DNA of 5,053 bases from Lachnospiraceae bacterium (GTDB taxonomy: Bacteria; Bacillota; Clostridia; Lachnospirales; Lachnospiraceae), in assembly GCA_003453515.1 (NCBI GenBank), contig DMLD01000104.1, forward strand, positions 1 through 5,053, given 5' to 3'. The notes under the pieces were generated by a model. The model made no database searches. It saw only the letters and a list, made by a program, of their open reading frames with translations, and had not been told where the DNA came from. A program made the translations under genes and the position numbers. Positions within the stretch are counted from its first letter, which is position 1; every line of letters begins with the position of its first letter. This document shows, piece by piece, positions 1 to 5,053 of this stretch.

Positions 1-29
1 CGGTCTCCGGTCAGTATGATCTTCTTCAT
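1..29 (-). CDS. trpS: Probable tryptophanyl-tRNA synthetase, N-terminal fragment (cut by window edge)
   Basis: Only the first nine codons plus two bases are visible, reading MKKIILTGD and then probably R. This matches the opening of one class of bacterial tryptophanyl-tRNA synthetase, in which TGDRPTG leads into the HIGH-type nucleotide-binding motif; the enzyme charges tRNA-Trp with tryptophan using ATP. An AGGAG Shine-Dalgarno is at 37-41. Two in-frame ATGs sit side by side (30-32 and 27-29); I chose the second because it lies seven bases from the Shine-Dalgarno and gives the usual MKKI start. The gene begins 15 bases after the mecA stop, so the two are very likely cotranscribed. That gap and the short mecA leader leave no room for a T-box, a common control of trpS in Firmicutes. 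The call rests on about ten residues and is therefore tentative. Confidence 0.6.
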
Positions 30-44
30 CATATAACTCCTATA

Positions 45-860
45 TCAAAGTCTGGACAGCTGTGCCAAAGCCTTATCTCTTATAATGACCGTATAATGCT
101 CATCATAGTACTGCTGTGTGGCATAGGTCACGGGCTCCTCGGCACCGTACTCCGATATGGTCGAGCACACGGAATGAAAGGCGTGCTTGCCGTTGCCACG
201 GTTCAACATGAGATAATACTTCTTCTTCGTGTTGTCCTTCCAGACAGTATTTTTCCCGGTATATTCCGGCGTCACGCGATGCGCCGCCTCGATGATCGGC
301 TTGATCGATAAAAATGAAAACACCCTGATCCTGTCATGGATATTGACCGGGGACTTAGCCTTGGATGTCTTCTTTGGCTTACCGAGATTCTGCAGTGCCT
401 CGGAAAGAGGAATAAACTTGGAATCCTCTCCCTCGTCCGACTGATCCACGGTCTGCTCATACAAACGGTCAAAGCAATTCACCAGTTCATCAAAATTGAG
501 TGATGTTTCGACCATCTCATCTGCTTCTTCCTCATCCTCCGATACATCGCCCACATCTATCACATCCTCAGCGGGAAGATTGAAATTCGAAAACTTCTCA
601 TCAAACTCCTGAGGGTTGTCCACCTTTGTGATCACTAAAACCAGAGACTCTCTGGATGTCGGTATGGCCTCGATCATCAGCGGAATATCCTCGGCTTCAA
701 ATCCAAAATCGATATTTGCCTGCTCCATCATATCACGGAACAGCTCCTTGGCACGCTCCGAGCCATATGCCAGCTCACTGATCTTTAAATGCCTTTCAAT
801 GAGATCTCTCTTGCTCAAAGTACAGCGAATCTGGTTGTCGGAGATCCTTTCGATCCTCAT
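45..860 (-). CDS. mecA: MecA-family adaptor protein for the ClpC/ClpP protease
   Basis: This 271-residue protein has the MecA/YpbH layout. The N-terminal domain (about 1-85) opens MRIERISDNQIRC and continues with the family pattern of an ERAKELF helix and an IEAIP...LVLVITKV strand pair. A strongly acidic linker follows (about 95-147, including SEDEEEADE). The C-terminal domain (about 172-271) starts near the IHDRIRVFSF strand and ends in YYDEHYTVIIRDKALAQL. In Bacillus MecA the N-domain captures substrates such as ComK and the C-domain binds and activates ClpC, so the role is a cytoplasmic adaptor feeding proteins to ClpCP. The substrates here are unknown; ComK is not expected in this group. 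The ATG at 860 follows an AAAGGGGG Shine-Dalgarno (869-876) by eight bases; an ATG at 865-867 is out of frame and too close to it. A good promoter lies at 905-933. The family call is firm, the substrate is not. Confidence 0.86.
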   Translation of the reverse strand: MRIERISDNQIRCTLSKRDLIERHLKISELAYGSERAKELFRDMMEQANIDFGFEAEDIPLMIEAIPTSRESLVLVITKVDNPQEFDEKFSNFNLPAEDVIDVGDVSEDEEEADEMVETSLNFDELVNCFDRLYEQTVDQSDEGEDSKFIPLSEALQNLGKPKKTSKAKSPVNIHDRIRVFSFLSIKPIIEAAHRVTPEYTGKNTVWKDNTKKKYYLMLNRGNGKHAFHSVCSTISEYGAEEPVTYATQQYYDEHYTVIIRDKALAQLSRL

Positions 861-904
861 AAGTCATACCCCCTTTCCGCCTTACCTCAAATTTTGTTAC
901 ATGA

Positions 905-933
905 AGTATATATGAAAACAGCCTATTAGTCAA
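905..933 (-). promoter_or_regulatory. Sigma-A type promoter for mecA-trpS
   Basis: Read on the minus strand, a TTGACT -35 box (928-933) is followed by a 17-base spacer and a TATACT -10 box (905-910), each one mismatch from consensus. Transcription would start near 898, giving a leader of about 38 bases before the mecA ATG at 860. This is too short for a T-box or other sizeable riboswitch. I see no CtsR-type heptad repeat overlapping the promoter, so no Clp-regulon control is evident. Confidence 0.75.
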
Positions 934-977
934 GTGAAAAATGTCTAAGGATACACTGATAAATTACCCCTATACTC

Positions 978-2426
978 TTACCCTGCGGAAAAATCCGCCG
1001 ATGCCGTCGTCTCGGCAAGCAGACCGCTGTTCAAAAATGTTGAAGCCGTACTGCCCTCCGGAAGCTCTGTCGTATCAAGCCTCCCGAGAAGCACCGATTT
1101 TCTGTGTGCCTCGTTGGACATGGTGTTCCGCATGATCGTGATCTCGTTTGAGCTCAGCAGCAGCAGACTCCCCGCCGCCCAGTTGCTCACATAGTCGGTA
1201 TCCGAGTATGTATAGTTTTTGTTGAGATAAGCATAGTGCCGTCTTTCCGAGGTCTGTGTGACCATCTCATAGGTCTGCTTGTTGGTCTTTAGATCATTGT
1301 AAAACTGATTGGCTACAGCATTGTCCTGAAGTATGAAGGATGCTGTCAGACCTCCTACCGTCACCTGTATCTTTGCTCCCCCGTACGGCGTCGGCGCCTG
1401 AGATGCAGTGGGTGAGCCTGACGGTCTCACTGTCGCACTTGCGGAAGGCTTAGCTCCCGATACCGTGGGAGCAGGCGTCATCCCCGAAGGCGTCGGCGAC
1501 GGTGTCACTCCTGACGGAAGAGGCGTCGGTGTATACCCGGAAGGACGCGGTGTCATGGTGCCGCCCGGAGTTCTCGTCGGCGCTACCGTAGCTGACGGCG
1601 GCGCTGTCGGAAGGGAGCCCCTGACTATGGTCAGGCTGACCACTCCGGTACCCAGGGTCTCCTTAAGTCCGGCCGGATTGACCACCCTGCCGAGGCGTGT
1701 ATATGCGTACCCGCTCGTATGGTCTGCATACGTAAGCTCATATCTGACATTGCCGAAAAGCATAAAATCCCCTGCCGTCAGGGTCGCGGGCTTGTACTCG
1801 TCCATCGCGTATATTATATCTGTTTCCATTGCGGTCTTTGTATTTGAATTTGAATCGGTCATATACAAAACCTTGGGAAGAGAATCATACAGCTGCTTTC
1901 CGGGAGCGTTGTTGAGTATGCTCAATCCGAATTGCGCAGGCTTTGTGCCGTTTACCAGTATGATCGCCTGCAGCTCGCCTGTCAGGTTATCAGTCGCAGC
2001 CGCTGATACGGAAGCTGCTGCCTCAGTCTCCTCAGGCTCATCGGTCTCATCACCGGGCACCTTTATCCTGACCCACACTGTCTTGGTCTTAGTCTTTTTC
2101 TTTGACTTGCAGGTGACCTTTGCCTTGATCTTGGTCTTACCCTCAGACTTGGCGGTGATAAAGCCCTTCTTGGTAACCTTTGCGATCGACTTGTCATTTG
2201 AAGAAAACTTGACGGTCGTAGTGCCGAACGCATTGTCTATGCGCACATTTAACTGGCGCTTTTTGCCCTTTTCGAGGGTATACGTTTTAGACGTAACATA
2301 TTTATCCACAATGATAAGCCTGACACTCAGCGCACTTCCCGCCGTTGCCTTGCCGGTATATCCCAAAAGGCTCATCACAAGACATATACAAAGCATGATC
2401 GCCACGCGACGTTTCCTTGGTCCCAT
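978..2426 (-). CDS. Secreted BIG2 protein with two cyclophilin-like domains and a Pro/Thr/Ser linker
   Basis: This is a 482-residue exported protein of unknown function. The signal peptide has a basic n-region (PRKRR), a hydrophobic core (VAIMLCICLVMSLLGY) and probable cleavage after KATA, near residue 29. A lysine-rich bacterial Ig-like (BIG2) domain spans about 45-123, with the typical SSNDKSIAKVTKKGFITAKSEG run. An acidic/alanine spacer leads to a cyclophilin-like domain at about 150-270 (LPKVLYM... TAGDFMLFGN... SYAYTRLGR-type motifs; here GYAYTRLGRV). A repeat-bearing Thr/Pro/Ser linker covers about 271-346. A weaker second copy follows at about 350-455 (ASFILQDN... AGSLLLLSSN... VLLGRLD). 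There is no LPXTG, SLH or lipobox motif, so it is probably released or held in the wall by its basic BIG2 region. An upstream in-frame TTG at 2447 would add seven residues, but a perfect GGAGG sits seven bases before the ATG at 2426, which I prefer. It has its own promoter and appears monocistronic. Domain names rest on visual motif recognition. Confidence 0.82.
   Translation of the reverse strand: MGPRKRRVAIMLCICLVMSLLGYTGKATAGSALSVRLIIVDKYVTSKTYTLEKGKKRQLNVRIDNAFGTTTVKFSSNDKSIAKVTKKGFITAKSEGKTKIKAKVTCKSKKKTKTKTVWVRIKVPGDETDEPEETEAAASVSAAATDNLTGELQAIILVNGTKPAQFGLSILNNAPGKQLYDSLPKVLYMTDSNSNTKTAMETDIIYAMDEYKPATLTAGDFMLFGNVRYELTYADHTSGYAYTRLGRVVNPAGLKETLGTGVVSLTIVRGSLPTAPPSATVAPTRTPGGTMTPRPSGYTPTPLPSGVTPSPTPSGMTPAPTVSGAKPSASATVRPSGSPTASQAPTPYGGAKIQVTVGGLTASFILQDNAVANQFYNDLKTNKQTYEMVTQTSERRHYAYLNKNYTYSDTDYVSNWAAGSLLLLSSNEITIMRNTMSNEAHRKSVLLGRLDTTELPEGSTASTFLNSGLLAETTASADFSAG
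1464..1544 (-). repeat. Three 27-base in-frame repeats in the proline-rich linker
   Basis: Three consecutive nine-residue units are encoded at 1518-1544 (PSGYTPTPL), 1491-1517 (PSGVTPSPT) and 1464-1490 (PSGMTPAPT). The pattern is PSG-x-TP-x-P-x. The DNA copies differ at many third positions (for example CCT TCC GGG, CCG TCA GGA and CCT TCG GGG for PSG), so the period is clear in the protein but worn at the nucleotide level. More irregular TP/PSG motifs flank it on both sides. It is probably an extended, possibly glycosylated, spacer between the two cyclophilin-like domains. Confidence 0.8.
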
Positions 2427-2433
2427 ATCAAAT

Positions 2434-2438
2434 CCTCC
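2434..2438 (-). promoter_or_regulatory. Ribosome binding site that decides the start of the secreted protein
   Basis: A perfect GGAGG on the minus strand ends seven bases before the ATG at 2426. It lies inside the possible N-terminal extension from the TTG at 2447, and the resulting protein begins with a textbook signal peptide (MGPRKRR then a hydrophobic core). Both points favour the ATG at 2426. Confidence 0.8.
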
Positions 2439-2473
2439 ATGCTCCAATCATTCATATCTATATCGGCATATTA

Positions 2474-2503
2474 ATTCTAATATATAACCGTGTCATTTTT
2501 CAA
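2474..2503 (-). promoter_or_regulatory. Promoter for the secreted BIG2/cyclophilin-like protein
   Basis: On the minus strand a TTGAAA -35 box (2498-2503), an 18-base spacer and a TAGAAT -10 box (2474-2479) each match consensus at five of six positions. The predicted start near 2467 gives a leader of about 40 bases containing the GGAGG. The T7A6 tract at 2515-2527 lies just upstream of the -35 box, about -48 to -60, where it could act as an UP element. Confidence 0.6.
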
Positions 2504-2530
2504 ACGAAGGTAGATTTTTTTAAAAAATTG

Positions 2531-2539
2531 TGATATACT
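2531..2539 (+). promoter_or_regulatory. Extended -10 promoter immediately before mnmA
   Basis: The sequence TGATATACT (TG-n-TATACT) forms an extended -10 element with the hexamer at 2534-2539. The -35 position at a 17-base spacing (2511-2516, TAGATT) is poor, which extended -10 promoters tolerate. Transcription would be expected to start about seven bases downstream, at 2546-2547, on or next to the mnmA ATG. The T7A6 tract at 2515-2527 fills most of the spacer and may bend the DNA. Confidence 0.55.
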
Positions 2540-2546
2540 TCTGTTC

Positions 2547-3635
2547 ATGAAAAATAAATCCGTGCTTATGGCAATGAGCGGTGGCGTTGACAGCTCTGTC
2601 GCGGCGCTGACTCTGCTGAAAATGGGATATACCGTCGAGGGAGCCACCATGCGTCTGTATAGGTGGGATGCTTCATATCGCCCAAAAACAAGGACCTGCT
2701 GCACCGACCGCGACCTAAGCGACGCATCGGAGGTCGCCGCTGCCCTTGACATCCCCTACAGCATCATCGACCTCGAGGCAGACTTTCGCCGCGATGTCAT
2801 AGATAAATTTGTACGTGTATACGAAAACGGCGGCACACCAAACCCATGCATCGACTGCAACAGATATCTGAAGTTCGACAAGCTTTTGGAATATGCCAAA
2901 AGCCACTCGCACGACTATATAGCAACAGGTCACTACGCGAGGATAGCCTATGATGCCGCGACCGGCCGCTATCTTCTGAAAAGATCCGCCGATCCCTCAA
3001 AGGATCAGACCTATGTGCTCTACAACCTGACTCAGGACGATCTCTCCCACACGCTGTTTCCGCTCGGAGACATGACCAAGGAGGAGACCAGAGCCATAGC
3101 AAGGGAACACGAGCTTGTAAACTCCGAAAAGGCCGACAGTCAGGATATATGCTTCATCCCGGACGGCGACTACGCGGGCTTTATCGAGCGCTATAAAGAA
3201 AAAAAATACCCCGAAGGCTCCTATCTTGATACCGACGGAAACATCATAGGTACACATGCGGGCGCCATACGCTACACCATCGGTCAGCGAAAGGGCTTAA
3301 ACATTGCGTTCGGAACGCCTATGTATGTAGCGGATAAGGACATGCGGCAAAACACTGTCACCCTTACTCCAAACGAGAGTGATATATTCGGGACTACCCT
3401 CACGGCATGCGACCTGAACTGGATCCCGTTTGACAAGCCGGACCTTCCGCTAAGGGTCACTGCAAAGCACCGCTACCGTGCAAAGGAAGCGGCGTGCACC
3501 ATATACCCCGACACGGCTGATACGGTGAAGGTCATCTTTGATGAGCCGCAGCGCGCCATGACCCCGGGACAGGCTATAGTATTCTACGACTCCGATCTCG
3601 TTGTCGGGGGCGGCACCATACTCTCGGTCGACTGA
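2547..3635 (+). CDS. mnmA: tRNA-specific 2-thiouridylase MnmA
   Basis: A 362-residue cytoplasmic enzyme, full length for the family. It adenylates and then thiolates U34 in the anticodons of tRNA-Lys, tRNA-Glu and tRNA-Gln, using sulfur passed from a cysteine desulfurase. Visible features in order: the PP-loop SGGVDSS at 11-17; the clostridial CC pair at 51-52; PNPCIDCNRYLKF with C104 as the expected nucleophile (C101 is the additional Cys); ATGHYAR at 126-132; SKDQTYVLYNL at 151-161; SQDICFI with the second catalytic Cys at 202; GQRKGL at 246-251; and a C-terminal barrel ending in MTPGQAIVFYDSDLVVGGGTI. The ATG at 2547 is fixed by the conserved first beta strand before the PP-loop, yet no Shine-Dalgarno precedes it and a -10 box ends only seven bases upstream, so the mRNA may be leaderless. 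No desulfurase gene is adjacent. Its last 52 bases overlap the end of the opposing DUF1858 gene. Confidence 0.97.
   Translation: MKNKSVLMAMSGGVDSSVAALTLLKMGYTVEGATMRLYRWDASYRPKTRTCCTDRDLSDASEVAAALDIPYSIIDLEADFRRDVIDKFVRVYENGGTPNPCIDCNRYLKFDKLLEYAKSHSHDYIATGHYARIAYDAATGRYLLKRSADPSKDQTYVLYNLTQDDLSHTLFPLGDMTKEETRAIAREHELVNSEKADSQDICFIPDGDYAGFIERYKEKKYPEGSYLDTDGNIIGTHAGAIRYTIGQRKGLNIAFGTPMYVADKDMRQNTVTLTPNESDIFGTTLTACDLNWIPFDKPDLPLRVTAKHRYRAKEAACTIYPDTADTVKVIFDEPQRAMTPGQAIVFYDSDLVVGGGTILSVD
3584..3635. other. Tail-to-tail overlap of mnmA and the DUF1858 gene
   Basis: The mnmA stop (TGA, 3633-3635, plus strand) lies beyond the DUF1858 stop (TAG on the minus strand, 3584-3586), so 52 bases code on both strands. 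On the mnmA side they encode the conserved VVGGGTI-type C-terminus; on the other side only the non-conserved tail. I see no hairpin followed by a T-run on either strand here, so each transcript probably runs into the other. Confidence 0.85.
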
Positions 3636-3868
3636 CGCTCCTTTTCCTCGTACTCTGCCTTTCCCTTAAGGTAGGTGTTGATCTTCTCGACCATCTCATC
3701 GACATCAAGCCCGTGTACCACACACGCCTCTGCGAGGGACTCTCCGGCAGACGCAGGACAACCTATACACTCCATCCCGCTCGCCATCAGTATCGGCGCT
3801 ATCGTCATGTCAAGATCAAACAGCTCTTTTATCGTCATTTCCTTTGTTATTGTCTTAAACTCAGGCAT
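3584..3868 (-). CDS. Small DUF1858 protein with a CXXC redox-disulfide motif
   Basis: A 94-residue soluble protein. Residues 5-67 match the DUF1858 family, also described as the hybrid-cluster-protein-associated redox disulfide domain: ITKEMTIKELF, then APILMASGMECIGCPAS with the CXXC at C34 and C37, then GESLAEACVVHGLDVDEMVEKIN. The biochemical role is not established; the cysteine pair suggests redox exchange or metal/cluster handling. The ATG at 3868 has a GGAGG (3875-3879) six bases upstream. It starts 12 bases after the EAL stop, so it is almost certainly translated from the same mRNA. The polar tail from about residue 68 (KGKAEYEEKERQ...) is longer than the usual family end, and its last 16 or so residues lie antisense to the end of mnmA, suggesting late extension into the neighbour. 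Confidence 0.9.
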   Translation of the reverse strand: MPEFKTITKEMTIKELFDLDMTIAPILMASGMECIGCPASAGESLAEACVVHGLDVDEMVEKINTYLKGKAEYEEKERQSTESMVPPPTTRSES

Positions 3869-3880
3869 ACCGTTCCTCCG

Positions 3881-5053
3881 TCACGATGCACTCTTCTCAA
3901 ACCAGTTCGAAAGCTCCTCCATCGGGATGGGCTTCGAATACTTGTACCCCTGGAGATATCTTGCACTCATCCTGATGCACTTTTGCTCATCCTGCTCAGT
4001 TTCCACGCCCTCATACAAAACAGAATAATCCATTGCCGAAAACATCCTTGCCAGATGCGTCACCATCTTCTCTGACTTCTCATCCGAGCCGCAGGCAATG
4101 ACCAGCGATCTGTCAAACTTGATGATATCAAACGGCAGCTCCATGATCCTCTCAAAGTTGGAATAGCCCGTTCCGAAATCATCCAGATAGAACTTGATGC
4201 CGTCGCCCTTTAGCTCCTCGATACGATTTTTCACAGCCATGAACTCGCTCTCGTTTTGGCTTTCCGTTATCTCTATCGCGATCTTGTCATGGGGTATCCC
4301 GACATCGTTTATTATGCCGTTGATATCATCGCAAAAGCCGGGATCCTTCAGCTCTCCCACGGAAAAATTCACCGATATACGCTGCACATTATAGCCCTGT
4401 CCCATAAGCTTTTTGATCCTGATACAGGTCTTGAACAATATGATACGGCTAAGCGCGTGTATGCAGCCGTGCTCCTCGGCTATCGGGATAAAAACATCGG
4501 GAAATACCATGCCTGTGTCCGGCAGCCTCATACGCATAAGCGCTTCCGCGGTATCATATTTGCCGGTCGCTATATTGAGCACGGGCTGGCAGTATACCTC
4601 TACACGCGGATCGTTCAGGTTGCCCTGCTTCTTGATATCCTCTATCTGCGACAGGACATAGTTCATCTTGTTGAAGTCCGCGACCTCCTTTTCGCCCACA
4701 ATGCAGACTGTGTTTAAGTCCATCTTCCTTTCCAAAAACATGATCATTTTTATGTAATCATGCTTCTCGGATATCTCATCATAGGTCTTCATAAAGACTA
4801 TCTTATAGTCGAGATGAAACCTCGGATATTCCGCATAAAAGTGCTCTAGCATCTCGTCAGCTCCCAACTTGTAGTCGGGATTTTTCTTCGGATCTACGGA
4901 AAGTATCATACGCCCCGAGGATATCTGAAAGAGGACGGCATTTTTGAAAAACCTGTGGGTAAAGCCTCTTATCAGCTCCTGCACCTCCTTCGGATAGTGC
5001 TTGCCCGTACCCTCAAACTCGGGCATATATAAGCTCATAAGGATCATGGTCTT
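3881..5053 (-). CDS. EAL-domain c-di-GMP phosphodiesterase with degenerate GGDEF-like domain (N-terminus beyond window)
   Basis: The reading frame is open to the window edge, and the first visible Met codon (5045-5047) lies inside what looks like a beta strand, so the true start is probably further upstream. Counting from that Met: residues 1 to about 125 fit a GGDEF fold but have lost its signature, with SSGRM (43-47) where GGDEF is expected and no metal-binding Asp in the first strand (LYMPEF), so no cyclase activity is expected. Residues about 148-385 are an EAL domain. The catalytic set is complete: Q154, E168 in EALMR, N227 in SVNFS, E259 and E262 in IEITES, D289/D290 in DDFGTGYS, K310 in IKFDRS, E346 in YEGVET and Q366 in LQGY. 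The spacing from N227 to Q366 equals that recalled for the active phosphodiesterase RocR. It should therefore cleave c-di-GMP to pGpG. The DUF1858 gene follows in the same operon. Any sensor or membrane region lies outside the window. Confidence 0.94.
   Translation of the reverse strand, partial: KTMILMSLYMPEFEGTGKHYPKEVQELIRGFTHRFFKNAVLFQISSGRMILSVDPKKNPDYKLGADEMLEHFYAEYPRFHLDYKIVFMKTYDEISEKHDYIKMIMFLERKMDLNTVCIVGEKEVADFNKMNYVLSQIEDIKKQGNLNDPRVEVYCQPVLNIATGKYDTAEALMRMRLPDTGMVFPDVFIPIAEEHGCIHALSRIILFKTCIRIKKLMGQGYNVQRISVNFSVGELKDPGFCDDINGIINDVGIPHDKIAIEITESQNESEFMAVKNRIEELKGDGIKFYLDDFGTGYSNFERIMELPFDIIKFDRSLVIACGSDEKSEKMVTHLARMFSAMDYSVLYEGVETEQDEQKCIRMSARYLQGYKYSKPIPMEELSNWFEKSAS

Noticed and set aside
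930..957. Possible imperfect stem (AGTG...CACT) between the secreted gene and the mecA promoter
   Set aside because: Only four outer base pairs hold and the interior pairs poorly; it also overlaps the mecA -35 box. Not convincing as a terminator or operator.
981..998. GC-rich hairpin (GCGGA-TTTT-TCCGC) at the end of the secreted protein gene as a terminator
   Set aside because: The stem is only five base pairs, it lies inside the last codons, and no T-run follows it on the minus strand, so a Rho-independent terminator cannot be supported.
2427..2447. TTG at 2447 as the start of the secreted protein (seven extra residues)
   Set aside because: A rare start codon, and the perfect GGAGG lies downstream of it at the right distance from the ATG at 2426, which also gives a normal signal peptide.
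1408..2487. A 359-codon open reading frame on the plus strand, antisense to the secreted protein gene
   Set aside because: It mirrors the minus-strand gene, lacks any recognisable domain, starts within the repeat linker with a low-complexity Gly/Val/Pro run that is the reverse of the Pro/Thr/Ser linker, and competes with a gene that has a promoter, Shine-Dalgarno, signal peptide and domains.
2427..2546. A riboswitch or small RNA in the divergent intergenic region
   Set aside because: The predicted leaders are about 40 bases and about zero bases, and no conserved riboswitch core or strong stem is visible.
3635..3700. Terminator for mnmA just after its stop, including the CCTTAAGG palindrome near 3665
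   Set aside because: The palindrome is too short and is not followed by a T-run; the region is coding for DUF1858 on the other strand.
4256..4717. A 153-codon plus-strand frame opposite the EAL gene
   Set aside because: It lies wholly within the EAL domain coding region, which has complete catalytic motifs; the antisense product has no recognisable features.

Overview
The window reads as an ordinary chromosomal segment of a Gram-positive anaerobe in the Clostridia, most likely a Lachnospiraceae-type organism (Butyrivibrio/Roseburia relatives). This is inference from gene content and style: a MecA adaptor beside a class of tryptophanyl-tRNA synthetase that starts MKKIILTGDR, a secreted BIG2 protein with a Thr/Pro/Ser linker and cyclophilin-like domains, a Gram-positive-type MnmA, a CXXC DUF1858 protein, strong GGAGG ribosome binding sites and frequent ATA codons. 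I see no tRNA, rRNA, CRISPR array, insertion sequence, phage gene or riboswitch.

Layout. Positions 1-860 (minus strand) hold mecA followed after 15 bases by the first codons of a gene that looks like trpS; a near-consensus promoter lies at 905-933. Positions 978-2426 (minus strand) hold a secreted multidomain protein: signal peptide, BIG2 domain, cyclophilin-like domain, proline-rich repeat linker, and a second, divergent cyclophilin-like domain. A compact 120-base divergent control region (2427-2546) drives this gene leftwards and mnmA rightwards. mnmA (2547-3635, plus strand) encodes the tRNA 2-thiouridylase. Its 3' end overlaps by 52 bases, tail to tail, the end of a small minus-strand DUF1858 redox-disulfide gene (3584-3868). 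That gene follows, after 12 bases, a c-di-GMP phosphodiesterase (EAL) gene that runs off the right edge (3881-5053).

The genes do not form one pathway. There are three minus-strand units (mecA-trpS; the secreted protein alone; EAL-DUF1858) and one plus-strand gene. Shared themes are protein quality control and translation (mecA, trpS, mnmA), signalling (EAL), and the cell surface (secreted protein).

I found no strong case for a new biological system. The best second looks are: mnmA apparently made from a leaderless mRNA (extended -10 box seven bases before the ATG, no Shine-Dalgarno); the tandem cyclophilin-like architecture of the secreted protein; the mnmA/DUF1858 overlap with no terminator; and the pairing of a c-di-GMP phosphodiesterase carrying a dead GGDEF-like domain with a CXXC protein. 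No stretch over 300 bases lacks a gene.
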